From NCBI GenBank assembly GCA_029056365.1, contig JAIDBM010000216.1, positions 1-12,984 of the forward strand: DNA of 12,984 bases, written 5' to 3'. The stretch comes from Muribaculaceae bacterium. Lineage in GTDB: Bacteria; Bacteroidota; Bacteroidia; Bacteroidales; Muribaculaceae. The notes under the pieces are model-generated. The model did not search any database and was not told the DNA's origin. It worked only from the letters and a program-made list of their open reading frames with translations. Below are positions 1 through 6,726 of the stretch, piece after piece (the stretch's first letter is position 1; each line of letters opens with the position of its first letter). A program made the position numbers and the translations under genes.

Positions 1-12
1 TTTTTAAACCTC

Positions 13-16
13 CAAA
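13..16 (-). promoter_or_regulatory. Possible -33 element of a promoter leaving the window
   Basis: Read on the minus strand, the left edge is a long A/T-rich tract (about 10-50) followed by TTTG and then GAGGTTTAAAAA, after which the window ends. A/T-rich UP-like DNA followed by TTTG is what precedes strong Bacteroidetes promoters, with a TAnnTTTG box expected about 20 bases further on, outside this window. Only half of the promoter can be seen, so this is a guess from spacing and composition. Confidence 0.2.
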
Positions 17-119
17 TTTTTTACGAAAAATTTCATAAAAAATTTTCATCGGCGCGTTTTTTTTTGTGGATACCAGCCAATAAAAATCAAAGGCAGATTC
101 TCTGTATTCCCTCTATTCC

Positions 120-209
120 TCAATGTGTAAGCCGATGATAACCTCCATACATGATGACAGTTGTATCGGCTACATCCTCCGGCATACCTATTTTGTCCGA
201 GCGATGTGA
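120..209 (-). pseudogene. Possible remnant of a short-chain dehydrogenase C-terminus
   Basis: Downstream of the hydrolase stop, one minus-strand frame stays open for 30 codons between a TAA (210-212) and a TGA (120-122). It contains the peptide IGMPEDVADTTVIMYGGY. The segment IGMPEDVADT resembles the conserved '(R)(I/V)G-x-PEDVA' element near the C-terminus of short-chain dehydrogenases/reductases, where a hydrophobic 'vxFL' segment normally follows. Nothing upstream continues an SDR fold, so if the match is real this is a decayed tail rather than a gene. SDRs are common neighbours of such hydrolase/AraC pairs in Bacteroidales (general knowledge). A chance resemblance is quite possible over so few residues. 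Confidence 0.2.
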
Positions 210-225
210 TTACCGTTGTCATAAT

Positions 226-1308
226 TCATTCGGTTTCCGGCATCCACTTGTCGAAAAATTCCACTATCCGGTCCATGGGAATCTTCTCAAGATTATCATA
301 CAGGTCGCAATGGCTGGCACCGGGCACTATATGGAGTTCCTTGTTATTGCCATGCAGAAGCCGGAATGTATCTTCTCCGAAGTATCGCGAATGGGCTTTC
401 TCGCCATGCACTATCATCACGGCATTTTCAAGTTCACCGGCATATTCGAAGAACTTGAAATTCATGAACGGAAGAACCGAAGTCATGTTCCAGCCATCGG
501 TAGAGTTGCCGGAACGTTCGTGAAATCCACGAGCTGTCTTATAATAAGCGTGATAGTCTTTCAAAAACTGCGGAGCGTCTTCCGGCAGGGTGTCGGGGAC
601 ACCTCCGGCACGGCAATAACGGCCCTCCCGATAGTCGGCTGTGCGTTGCTTCGCCAGCACGGCACGGTTGGCATTGCGTTTTGCCGCCGAATCATCCGCA
701 TCGTAATATCCGTTGGCCGACACTCGGGTCATGTCATACATTGTAGAGGCTACGGTAGCCTTGATACGCGGATCGTTTATGGCTGCCTGGACAGCGATTC
801 CACCCCAGCCGCATATTCCCAGAATTCCGATGCGTTCCGGGTCGACATCAGACTGAACCGAAAGGTAGTCGACAGCGGCCGAGAAGTCCTCGACGTTTAT
901 ATCTGGCGATGCCACTCTTCGCGGCATTCCTCCACTCTCGCCGGTAAACGACGGGTCGAATGCAATGGCAATAAAACCATGCTCCGCAAGCTGCTGGGCA
1001 TACAGGCCCGAACTCTGCTCCTTTACCGCACCGAACGGACCGCTTACCGCTATGGCCGGCAACTTTCCGGCAACATTCTTCGGCAAATACATATCCGCTA
1101 CGAGCGTTATGCCGTATCTGTTCACAAAACTCACCTTTCGGTGATTCACCTTGTCGCTTTTTTCAAAAACCTTATCCCAATTCTGAGAAACAGCGAGTTG
1201 CTCAAGCGGAGCCACTGACGTGTTTACGTTTGTATTGTTCATAATCTGAGCGTTTGATATACATGTTCCCATAGCAAGGAACAACAATAAATTTTTTATT
1301 TTCTTCAT
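226..1308 (-). CDS. Secreted alpha/beta hydrolase, dienelactone-hydrolase-like (Cys nucleophile)
   Basis: This 360-residue protein has a signal peptide (MKKIKNLLLFLAMGTCISNA) followed by an alpha/beta hydrolase fold. The nucleophile elbow reads G-I-C-G-W-G-G with Cys166, the G-x-C-x-G form seen in dienelactone hydrolases and YcjY-like enzymes rather than the usual Ser. The probable catalytic His is His333 in GASHCD; the acid is likely Glu303 in HGEKAH or a nearby Asp. The oxyanion region is the GPFGAVKEQSS segment. I chose the ATG at 1308 over the longer open frame to 1374 because the signal peptide starts exactly there and the extra 22 residues would lie over the promoter. The gene is divergent from an AraC regulator, a common Bacteroidales arrangement, so that protein probably controls it. 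The substrate cannot be told from sequence; a role in periplasmic ester or thioester hydrolysis, or in stress response, is inference. Confidence 0.88.
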   Translation of the reverse strand: MKKIKNLLLFLAMGTCISNAQIMNNTNVNTSVAPLEQLAVSQNWDKVFEKSDKVNHRKVSFVNRYGITLVADMYLPKNVAGKLPAIAVSGPFGAVKEQSSGLYAQQLAEHGFIAIAFDPSFTGESGGMPRRVASPDINVEDFSAAVDYLSVQSDVDPERIGILGICGWGGIAVQAAINDPRIKATVASTMYDMTRVSANGYYDADDSAAKRNANRAVLAKQRTADYREGRYCRAGGVPDTLPEDAPQFLKDYHAYYKTARGFHERSGNSTDGWNMTSVLPFMNFKFFEYAGELENAVMIVHGEKAHSRYFGEDTFRLLHGNNKELHIVPGASHCDLYDNLEKIPMDRIVEFFDKWMPETE

Positions 1309-1347
1309 CTGGGTTGATATTTTGCCCGATACTGTTGTTTTCTGATG

Positions 1348-1355
1348 CAAAGTTA
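1348..1355 (-). promoter_or_regulatory. -7 box of the hydrolase promoter
   Basis: The minus strand reads TAACTTTG, a full match to the Bacteroidetes -7 consensus TAnnTTTG, giving an expected leader of roughly 30-35 bases before the ATG at 1308. No convincing TTTG -33 element lies at the usual 19-21 base spacing, which would fit a promoter that needs an activator. Confidence 0.6.
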
Positions 1356-1379
1356 GCGGCGTATCAAAAATCACACATA

Positions 1380-1410
1380 CCCGAATCGGGGCAATTCGAA
1401 CCTAAATTGC
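1380..1410. promoter_or_regulatory. Nested palindromes between divergent genes, candidate operator
   Basis: Three short inverted repeats overlap in the middle of the divergent promoter region. CCCGA-A-TCGGG is at 1380-1390, CGAAT-N7-ATTCG at 1382-1398, and GCAATT-N8-AATTGC at 1391-1410. They lie between the hydrolase -7 box and the AraC -7 box, where a regulator acting on both genes would bind. AraC proteins often use direct rather than inverted half-sites, so another regulator is possible. Confidence 0.35.
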
Positions 1411-1442
1411 ATATACTGCTACATTATAACTGAAAAAATCAC

Positions 1443-1450
1443 TACATTTG
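1443..1450 (+). promoter_or_regulatory. -7 box of the AraC-type regulator gene
   Basis: TACATTTG matches TAnnTTTG. It ends only four bases before the ATG at 1455. Bacteroidetes transcripts start about 5-8 bases after this box, so the message would have essentially no leader. No good -33 TTTG is seen. Confidence 0.5.
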
Positions 1451-1454
1451 CGGC

Positions 1455-2366
1455 ATGAAACAAGACCCACCCATAATCAGACTCGACTCGATAGACGCCT
1501 ACAACAAACTCTACGGTCTGAAAACGAGCCATCCGCTGGTAACAGTACTGAACCTTACCGAGGCAACCAGAATCGTAAACCATGTACAGATAGACTACGG
1601 CGTATATGCACTGTATCTTAAGAACGGGGTAAGCTGCACTCTGAAATATGGCCGTCAGCCATATGATTATCAGGAAGGCTCGGTGGTTAGTTTCGCACCC
1701 GGTCATCTGATAAGCGTCGACAGCGACACCGATGATATTGCACCCGATGTTATCGGTCTTATGTTTCATCCCGATCTTATTTATGGCACGCCATTGGCCT
1801 CAAAAATCAGAAATTACAGTTTTTTTGACTATTCGCAACGCGAAGCCCTGCATCTGTCGTCAGACGAAAGAGTCCTCTTTCTTGAATGTCTCGACCGGAT
1901 AAAAGAGGAACTCGAACATCCGGTAGATGTACACACTGCCCGAATCGTAGCAAGCCATATCCAGGTTCTGCTCGATTATCTGACCAGATTTTATGAGCGA
2001 CAATTCATTACACGGCGAAAGGTAAATTCCGATCTGCTCGACCGCTTCGTGAGAGCCTTGAAAACATATTACGCCGACGGCAAAGGAAAAGACGGATTTC
2101 CTACGGTGAACTACTTTGCCGAGATTGTAAATCTGTCGCCCGGCTATTTCGGCGATCTCATAAAGAAAGAAACCGGAAAAACAGCACAGGAAATCATATC
2201 GCTCCAGATTATCGATTTCGCCAAAGAACGACTCCTGCATTCCAACGACGACATAAGCATAATCGCATATGACATGGGATTCCAATATCCACAGCATTTT
2301 TCCAGAATGTTCCGGCGCCTCACCGGTAGCAGTCCGCGGCAATTCCGCGAAAAAGCCCGGCTGTAG
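1455..2366 (+). CDS. AraC/XylS-family transcriptional regulator
   Basis: This 303-residue cytoplasmic DNA-binding protein has an N-terminal cupin-like sensor half (about 1-170, with the YGVYALYLKNG strand and QEGSVVSFAPGH) and a C-terminal double helix-turn-helix AraC domain (about 195-300). The latter shows the typical features: FAEIVNLSPGYFGDLIKKET for the first HTH, then ISIIAYDMGFQYPQHFSRMF and the closing GSSPRQFR. The length and N-terminal residues are those of the Bacteroides regulators that sit beside alpha/beta hydrolases and oxidoreductases. The start at 1455 keeps the conserved IDAYNKLYG segment near the N-terminus. It is divergent from the secreted hydrolase and probably activates it. 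The ligand is unknown. Confidence 0.9.
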   Translation: MKQDPPIIRLDSIDAYNKLYGLKTSHPLVTVLNLTEATRIVNHVQIDYGVYALYLKNGVSCTLKYGRQPYDYQEGSVVSFAPGHLISVDSDTDDIAPDVIGLMFHPDLIYGTPLASKIRNYSFFDYSQREALHLSSDERVLFLECLDRIKEELEHPVDVHTARIVASHIQVLLDYLTRFYERQFITRRKVNSDLLDRFVRALKTYYADGKGKDGFPTVNYFAEIVNLSPGYFGDLIKKETGKTAQEIISLQIIDFAKERLLHSNDDISIIAYDMGFQYPQHFSRMFRRLTGSSPRQFREKARL

Positions 2367-2391
2367 TTTCTGAACTATAGTTTCTGAACAT
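2364..2391 (+). repeat. Two tandem copies of a 14-bp sequence at the AraC gene stop
   Basis: TAGTTTCTGAAC occurs at 2364-2375 and again at 2378-2389, a 14-base period with TA/AT as spacer. The first copy begins with the stop codon of the AraC gene. Both lie just upstream of the -33 element of the next promoter. It may be a slippage duplication or a pair of activator half-sites. Confidence 0.5.
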
Positions 2392-2401
2392 AAACCGGTT
2401 C

Positions 2402-2432
2402 TTGTCCGAATGACAGAAATTTTGTACCTTTG
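2402..2432 (+). promoter_or_regulatory. Promoter of the glycan-binding protein gene
   Basis: TTG at 2402-2404, a 20-base spacer and TACCTTTG at 2425-2432 form a good Bacteroidetes sigma-ABfr promoter. Transcription should begin around 2437-2440, giving a leader of about 75 bases before the ATG at 2513. Confidence 0.65.
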
Positions 2433-2467
2433 CACAGTCTCATACAGCAGGTATGAGACTGTGCAAA
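2429..2467. repeat. Perfect 16-bp inverted repeat overlapping -7 box and transcription start
   Basis: TTTGCACAGTCTCATA (2429-2444) and its exact reverse complement (2452-2467) flank the 7-base loop CAGCAGG. The left arm includes the TTTG of the -7 box and the predicted start site. As DNA it would be a large operator. In RNA started at about 2439, only the inner part CTCATA/TATGAG would form a hairpin, at the extreme 5' end. There is no following T-run in either direction, so it is not an intrinsic terminator. Confidence 0.75.
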
Positions 2468-2512
2468 TATTTTATCATACTTACTTACCTTCAATCAATC
2501 ATCATCAAAGCA

Positions 2513-4267
2513 ATGAAATCAAGATTAATCCATGCATTGCTGGCAATACTCCTGCCGGTTATGTCGGCTATGGCCAGTAGCTACACAATCTATTACGACA
2601 ACTCCAGCACCCAGTGGGAGAGTGTAGGCATACACTACTGGGGAACTCCCCAGACTGAATGGCCGGGAGTAGAAATCGACCATGTCGACGGCGACATATG
2701 GGCCTACACTTTTCCTTCGGCACCCTCAGGCGTGGCCGGATTCCTTTTCAAACACGCCACTTCCACAGGCGATGCCTTCCAGACTGCCGACTTTTCAAAA
2801 GCCCCTGTCGCCGGACACATATATAAAGGTGCCGGAGGCGAAAAGGGCAAACTCACCGACGAAGGAGTGTACAACGGCACTCCGGCCCCAAAAACCGCAA
2901 CGGTAACAGCCAGCCCCAAAACCGGAACTCGCTTCTCCGATGAAATTACTGTTTCTCTCAGTGTCACACCCTCGGTAGCAATATACTACACCACCGACGG
3001 AAGCACCCCCACAAACGCATCGGCCGTTTATTCGGCTCCGCTCAAATTCAATGCCACCACCGAACTGCGCACCCTAACCATAACCGATGAAGGTGTGGAA
3101 AAAACTCAGACATTCATATACACCCGACGTGAGACAATCAGTCCGGTCGACGGCATACTCTCAACCGACTATTACAGAGTGAATCCCGATGGTAAAACCG
3201 GCAGCAACCGCACAGTAGATACAAAATTCACCAAGCATCCCAATACAAACTACCAGTGCACAGCCGACAACGCCTTCACAAACTGGACCAACGACGACCT
3301 CATATGCCAAGGCGTGGCCCGCGACATAGCATCGGCATTCAAAGGACGCCACGAATACCCCGTAATCGACTCATACGCCATATTCGCTGCCTACGATTCC
3401 GACAACCTGTATCTGGGCGTACAATACGTTTACGCGGTATGGGACGAAGGAGGCGACGGCAAATCGGACAACGACCGTCATCGCCCCTGGATGATGGACG
3501 GACGCATAATGCTGGCTTTCGACCTTGACCCCGAGAAAGAATTCGAAGGAGTTCTTGCCAACGGCAACACCATATGGGACGCCGACGGCAAATACAATGT
3601 GATGCGTAACGGCACCGACTGCATCTGGCTGGGCAACACTAAACCCACCGTTGGCGTTCCGGCGCTATTCTTCCCCGATGCAAACGGCACCACAAGCTAC
3701 GATGCCCCCTATTGTGTGACCTTCGGCAGCGAACCATTCTATGGCGTCGCCAACGGACTGCTGCCGTGCATCGAGCATATCTGGGGCCAGAACTCTCTCG
3801 GATACGACCCTGAAGAACTCCTTACCAACGACGGATTCACCGACCTTATCGGCGAAGTGGCACGCGACAAACACACATTCTATGAATGGAAATTCCCGCT
3901 GTCGAAACTCGGCGTTACCGAGCAGCAGATAAAAGAACGTGGAATCGGCGTGATGGTTATCGACACTTATGGCCAGGGAGCAATCGGTTCCACGCCCTAT
4001 GATCCGGCTGTTTTCGACAACGCCAACACTTCATATTCGAAAGACCCGTCGACCAGCGCCGAAAAAGAAGACATGGATATATTCACATTCAAACACGCCC
4101 GTATCGGTGGCAAAGTATCATCGGCCATAAGCGAGCTTCCGGCTGACAACAGTATGGAAACTCCCGCCGAATACTTCACCGTCGATGGCCTGCGTGTAAA
4201 TATGCCGACTTCCGGATTGTATATCGTGCGCCGTGGCGACAAAGTATCTAAAGAAATCATCCGATAA
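2513..4267 (+). CDS. Exported multi-module carbohydrate-binding protein without a catalytic domain
   Basis: This 584-residue protein begins with a signal peptide (MKSRLIHALLAILLPVMSAMA). A CBM26-like starch-binding module follows (about 24-122) with aromatic residues W35, W43, W50, W63 and the QTADF segment. Next is a chitobiase/hexosaminidase C-terminal-like beta module (about 130-204, signature YYTTDGSTP). A large Trp/Tyr-rich module (about 210-530) has the strands AIFAAYDSDNLYLGVQ and MLAFDLDP, typical of CBM9/DOMON-like folds. The last 50 residues (YFTVDGLRV then TSGLYIVRRGDKVSKEIIR) resemble the conserved C-terminal sorting or anchoring tails of Bacteroidales secreted proteins. No glycoside hydrolase motif is visible. 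An in-frame ATG at 2454, inside the promoter palindrome, could add 20 residues, but 2513 fits the signal peptide. The likely role is binding alpha-glucan or another polysaccharide at the surface. A terminator separates it from the mannosidase gene. Confidence 0.7.
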   Translation: MKSRLIHALLAILLPVMSAMASSYTIYYDNSSTQWESVGIHYWGTPQTEWPGVEIDHVDGDIWAYTFPSAPSGVAGFLFKHATSTGDAFQTADFSKAPVAGHIYKGAGGEKGKLTDEGVYNGTPAPKTATVTASPKTGTRFSDEITVSLSVTPSVAIYYTTDGSTPTNASAVYSAPLKFNATTELRTLTITDEGVEKTQTFIYTRRETISPVDGILSTDYYRVNPDGKTGSNRTVDTKFTKHPNTNYQCTADNAFTNWTNDDLICQGVARDIASAFKGRHEYPVIDSYAIFAAYDSDNLYLGVQYVYAVWDEGGDGKSDNDRHRPWMMDGRIMLAFDLDPEKEFEGVLANGNTIWDADGKYNVMRNGTDCIWLGNTKPTVGVPALFFPDANGTTSYDAPYCVTFGSEPFYGVANGLLPCIEHIWGQNSLGYDPEELLTNDGFTDLIGEVARDKHTFYEWKFPLSKLGVTEQQIKERGIGVMVIDTYGQGAIGSTPYDPAVFDNANTSYSKDPSTSAEKEDMDIFTFKHARIGGKVSSAISELPADNSMETPAEYFTVDGLRVNMPTSGLYIVRRGDKVSKEIIR

Positions 4268-4310
4268 AACCATAGCTCCATAGAACCTCTGCCAACAGGA
4301 AGATAACGGA

Positions 4311-4356
4311 AAGCGGCCCGATAACTGATGATGCGGTATCGGGCCGCTTAATTTTT
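4311..4356 (+). terminator. Rho-independent terminator after the glycan-binding gene
   Basis: The 13-base arms AAGCGGCCCGATA (4311-4323) and TATCGGGCCGCTT (4337-4349) pair perfectly around a 13-base loop and are followed by AATTTTT. It lies 43 bases after the stop codon. Confidence 0.9.
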
Positions 4357-4375
4357 CATTACTGATTATTTTTAG

Positions 4376-4383
4376 TAATTTTG
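4376..4383 (+). promoter_or_regulatory. -7 box of the GH92 gene
   Basis: TAATTTTG matches TAnnTTTG, 21 bases before the ATG at 4405. It overlaps the right arm of a small inverted repeat, ATTACT (4358-4363) and AGTAAT (4374-4379). No clear -33 TTTG is present at the expected distance. Confidence 0.55.
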
Positions 4384-4404
4384 CGTGACCATAACACTAC
4401 CGCC

Positions 4405-6657
4405 ATGAAAACAATTTATGCTCTGCTGACTGCCCTGATGTGGCCGACCGCAGTCGTTTCGGCATCGGAACCGGCCGACTTTGTGAACCCACTCACAGGC
4501 ACACAGTCGACATTCGAACTGTCGGCCGGCAACACCTATCCGGCAACAGCCATGCCATGGGGCATGAACTTCTGGACACCACAGACTGGCGAAAACGGTT
4601 CCGGATGGCAATACGTATACACCGACAACAAAATCCGCGGACTAAAACAGAGCCATCAGCCAAGTCCGTGGATAAACGATTACGGAGCATTCTCGCTAAT
4701 GCCGGAAACATGCACGCTGAAACTCTCCGACAAAGACCGTGGCTCCTGGTTTTCGCACAAAGCCGAAGTAAGCCGTCCTTATTACTATAAGGTATATCTC
4801 GCCGACTATGATGTGACAGCCGAAATCGCCCCCACCGAACGTGCGGCGATAATGCAGTTCACATACCCGGAAACCGATAATCCTTTTATGGTAATCGATG
4901 TCATCGACACTACCGGATATATCGATGTCCAGGCCGAACACATGCGTATCTGCGGCAAGGCGTCAAACAATCATGGCGGCGTGCCCGACAACTTCGCAAA
5001 TTATTTCATCATAGAATTCGACCACAGATTCACCCTCGTAGAACAAAACGGGCAGGTAGCCGGAATACGCTTCCTCCCCACACAACAGGGCGAGGTTATC
5101 ACAGCCAGAATAGCATCATCGTTCATAAGCACGGCCCAGGCCCGACAGAACTTGCATGAACTCGACGGCCTTACATTCTTCCAGGTAAAGGAACTCGGAC
5201 GCCAGCGATGGAACGATGTGCTCGGACGCATTGACATAGACGGCGGAACCGATGAGCAGAAACGTACATTTTACAGCGCCCTGTACCGTTCGCTTCTTTT
5301 CCCCAGAAAATTCCACGAAATCTCTGCCGACGGGCAAATCGTTCACTACAGTCCGTACAGCGGAAAGATCTGCCCCGGATATCTTTATACCGACACCGGA
5401 CTATGGGATACTTTCCGTGCCCTCTTTCCGTTGCTGAACCTTGTGTATCCGTCGGTGAACCTTGAAATACAGGAAGGCATGCTCAACGCATATCGCGAAA
5501 GCGGTTTTTTTCCGGAATGGGCATCACCCGGACACCGCGACTGCATGATAGGCAACAATTCCGCATCGGTACTGGCCGATGCATATCTGAGCGGAGTCAG
5601 AGTGGCCGACACCGCCACTCTCTGGCAAGGAATTGTACACGGCACCAGAAATGTACATCCTTCGGTAAAATCAAGCGGCCGGCTCGGACACGAATTCTAC
5701 AACAGCCTCGGATACATACCCTACGATGCTGGCATAAACGAAAACGCGGCCCGCACTCTGGAGTATGCCTACGACGACTGGTGCATATACCGGCTTGCCA
5801 AGGCCCTGGACCGGCCGATTGACGAGCAGCGCCTGTATGCACAGCGAGCGCTGAACTATCGCAATATTTTCGACAAAGAATCGCTGCTCATGCGCGGACG
5901 CAACAACGACGGCTCGTTCCAGAGTCCGTTCTCGCCACTAAAATGGGGCGATGCCTTTACCGAAGGGAATGCATGGCATTATACCTGGAGCGTGTTCCAC
6001 GACCCGCGCGGACTTATGGAACTGATGGGAGGCAACGACATCTTCTCATCTATGCTTGACTCCGTGTTTTCCATTCCCCCGCATTTCGACGACTGCTATT
6101 ACGGTTTCCCTATTCACGAAATTCGCGAGATGCAGATAGCAGGCATGGGCAATTATGCTCATGGCAACCAGCCGATTCAACATATGACATATTTGTATAA
6201 CTGGGCCGGACAGCCATGGAAAACCCAGTTCCATACCCGTGAGATAATCGACAAACTTTATTCCCCGGCACCCGACGGATATTGCGGCGATGAGGACAAC
6301 GGCCAGACTTCGGCGTGGTATGTGTTCTCGGCTCTCGGTTTTTATCCCGTTGCCCCCTGCAGTGGCGAATACGCAATAACCTCGCCCTTGTTCCAACACG
6401 CAAAGATAAGCCTTGAAAACGGAAATCTCATTGAAATAAACGCAGCTGAAAACAACAGCCGCCGAAGATATATCGGAAGCATGCGCATAAACGGCACGGA
6501 CTACGACAAAAACTATATTAAGTTCGACATGCTTTCAGACGGCGCAGTAATCGACATACAGATGGACAGTGTGCCGAATTTCAAACGCGGCATTTCGCCT
6601 CAGGCATCTCCTTATTCTTTTTCCGATGAACCGATAGTACGGAGCATCGGCCGATAA
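4405..6657 (+). CDS. GH92 family alpha-mannosidase, exported
   Basis: This 750-residue protein has the normal length for glycoside hydrolase family 92, calcium-dependent exo-alpha-mannosidases that trim N-glycans or yeast mannan. A signal peptide (MKTIYALLTALMWPTAVVSA) precedes the N-terminal beta-sandwich, which opens with FVNPLTGT and contains GLKQSHQPSPWINDYG. The (alpha/alpha)6 catalytic part carries the family hallmarks: TDTGLWDTFRALFPL, EWASPGHRDCMIGNNSA, EGNAWHYTWSVFHDPRGL, and GDEDNGQTSAWYVFSALGFY. By alignment from memory with BT3990, Glu520 is the likely acid and Asp629/Asp631 the base pair. I took the start at 4405 because the signal peptide begins there; the frame is open to a TTG at 4381 that overlaps the -7 box. 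Linkage preference (alpha-1,2, -1,3, -1,6) is not readable from sequence. A terminator in front and another behind make it a single-gene unit. Confidence 0.95.
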   Translation: MKTIYALLTALMWPTAVVSASEPADFVNPLTGTQSTFELSAGNTYPATAMPWGMNFWTPQTGENGSGWQYVYTDNKIRGLKQSHQPSPWINDYGAFSLMPETCTLKLSDKDRGSWFSHKAEVSRPYYYKVYLADYDVTAEIAPTERAAIMQFTYPETDNPFMVIDVIDTTGYIDVQAEHMRICGKASNNHGGVPDNFANYFIIEFDHRFTLVEQNGQVAGIRFLPTQQGEVITARIASSFISTAQARQNLHELDGLTFFQVKELGRQRWNDVLGRIDIDGGTDEQKRTFYSALYRSLLFPRKFHEISADGQIVHYSPYSGKICPGYLYTDTGLWDTFRALFPLLNLVYPSVNLEIQEGMLNAYRESGFFPEWASPGHRDCMIGNNSASVLADAYLSGVRVADTATLWQGIVHGTRNVHPSVKSSGRLGHEFYNSLGYIPYDAGINENAARTLEYAYDDWCIYRLAKALDRPIDEQRLYAQRALNYRNIFDKESLLMRGRNNDGSFQSPFSPLKWGDAFTEGNAWHYTWSVFHDPRGLMELMGGNDIFSSMLDSVFSIPPHFDDCYYGFPIHEIREMQIAGMGNYAHGNQPIQHMTYLYNWAGQPWKTQFHTREIIDKLYSPAPDGYCGDEDNGQTSAWYVFSALGFYPVAPCSGEYAITSPLFQHAKISLENGNLIEINAAENNSRRRYIGSMRINGTDYDKNYIKFDMLSDGAVIDIQMDSVPNFKRGISPQASPYSFSDEPIVRSIGR

Positions 6658-6658
6658 C

Positions 6659-6702
6659 ACAATGGAGTGACTGCCTCTTGGCCGCCACTCCATTGTCTTT
6701 TC
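6659..6702 (+). terminator. Rho-independent terminator after the GH92 gene
   Basis: The arms ACAATGGAGTG (6659-6669) and CACTCCATTGT (6686-6696) are perfect complements around a 16-base loop, followed by CTTTTCT. It starts one base after the GH92 stop. The minus side lacks a T-run, so it serves the plus strand mainly, though the stem would also be transcribed past prfB. Confidence 0.8.
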
Positions 6703-6726
6703 TACTTTTTATTGCCGAACGCAGTG

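Noticed and set aside
131..170. Imperfect inverted repeat GCCGAT/ATCGGC as a terminator for the hydrolase
   Set aside because: The stem has mismatches, a long loop and no T-run on the minus strand.
151..1218. Long plus-strand open frame (355 codons) opposite the hydrolase
   Set aside because: It is antisense to a hydrolase with signal peptide, nucleophile elbow and catalytic His. Its own translation is Arg/His/Ser-rich with no recognisable domain.
2429..2467. Invertible promoter or terminator
   Set aside because: The inverted repeats enclose only 7 bases rather than the promoter, no invertase is near, and no T-run follows on either strand.
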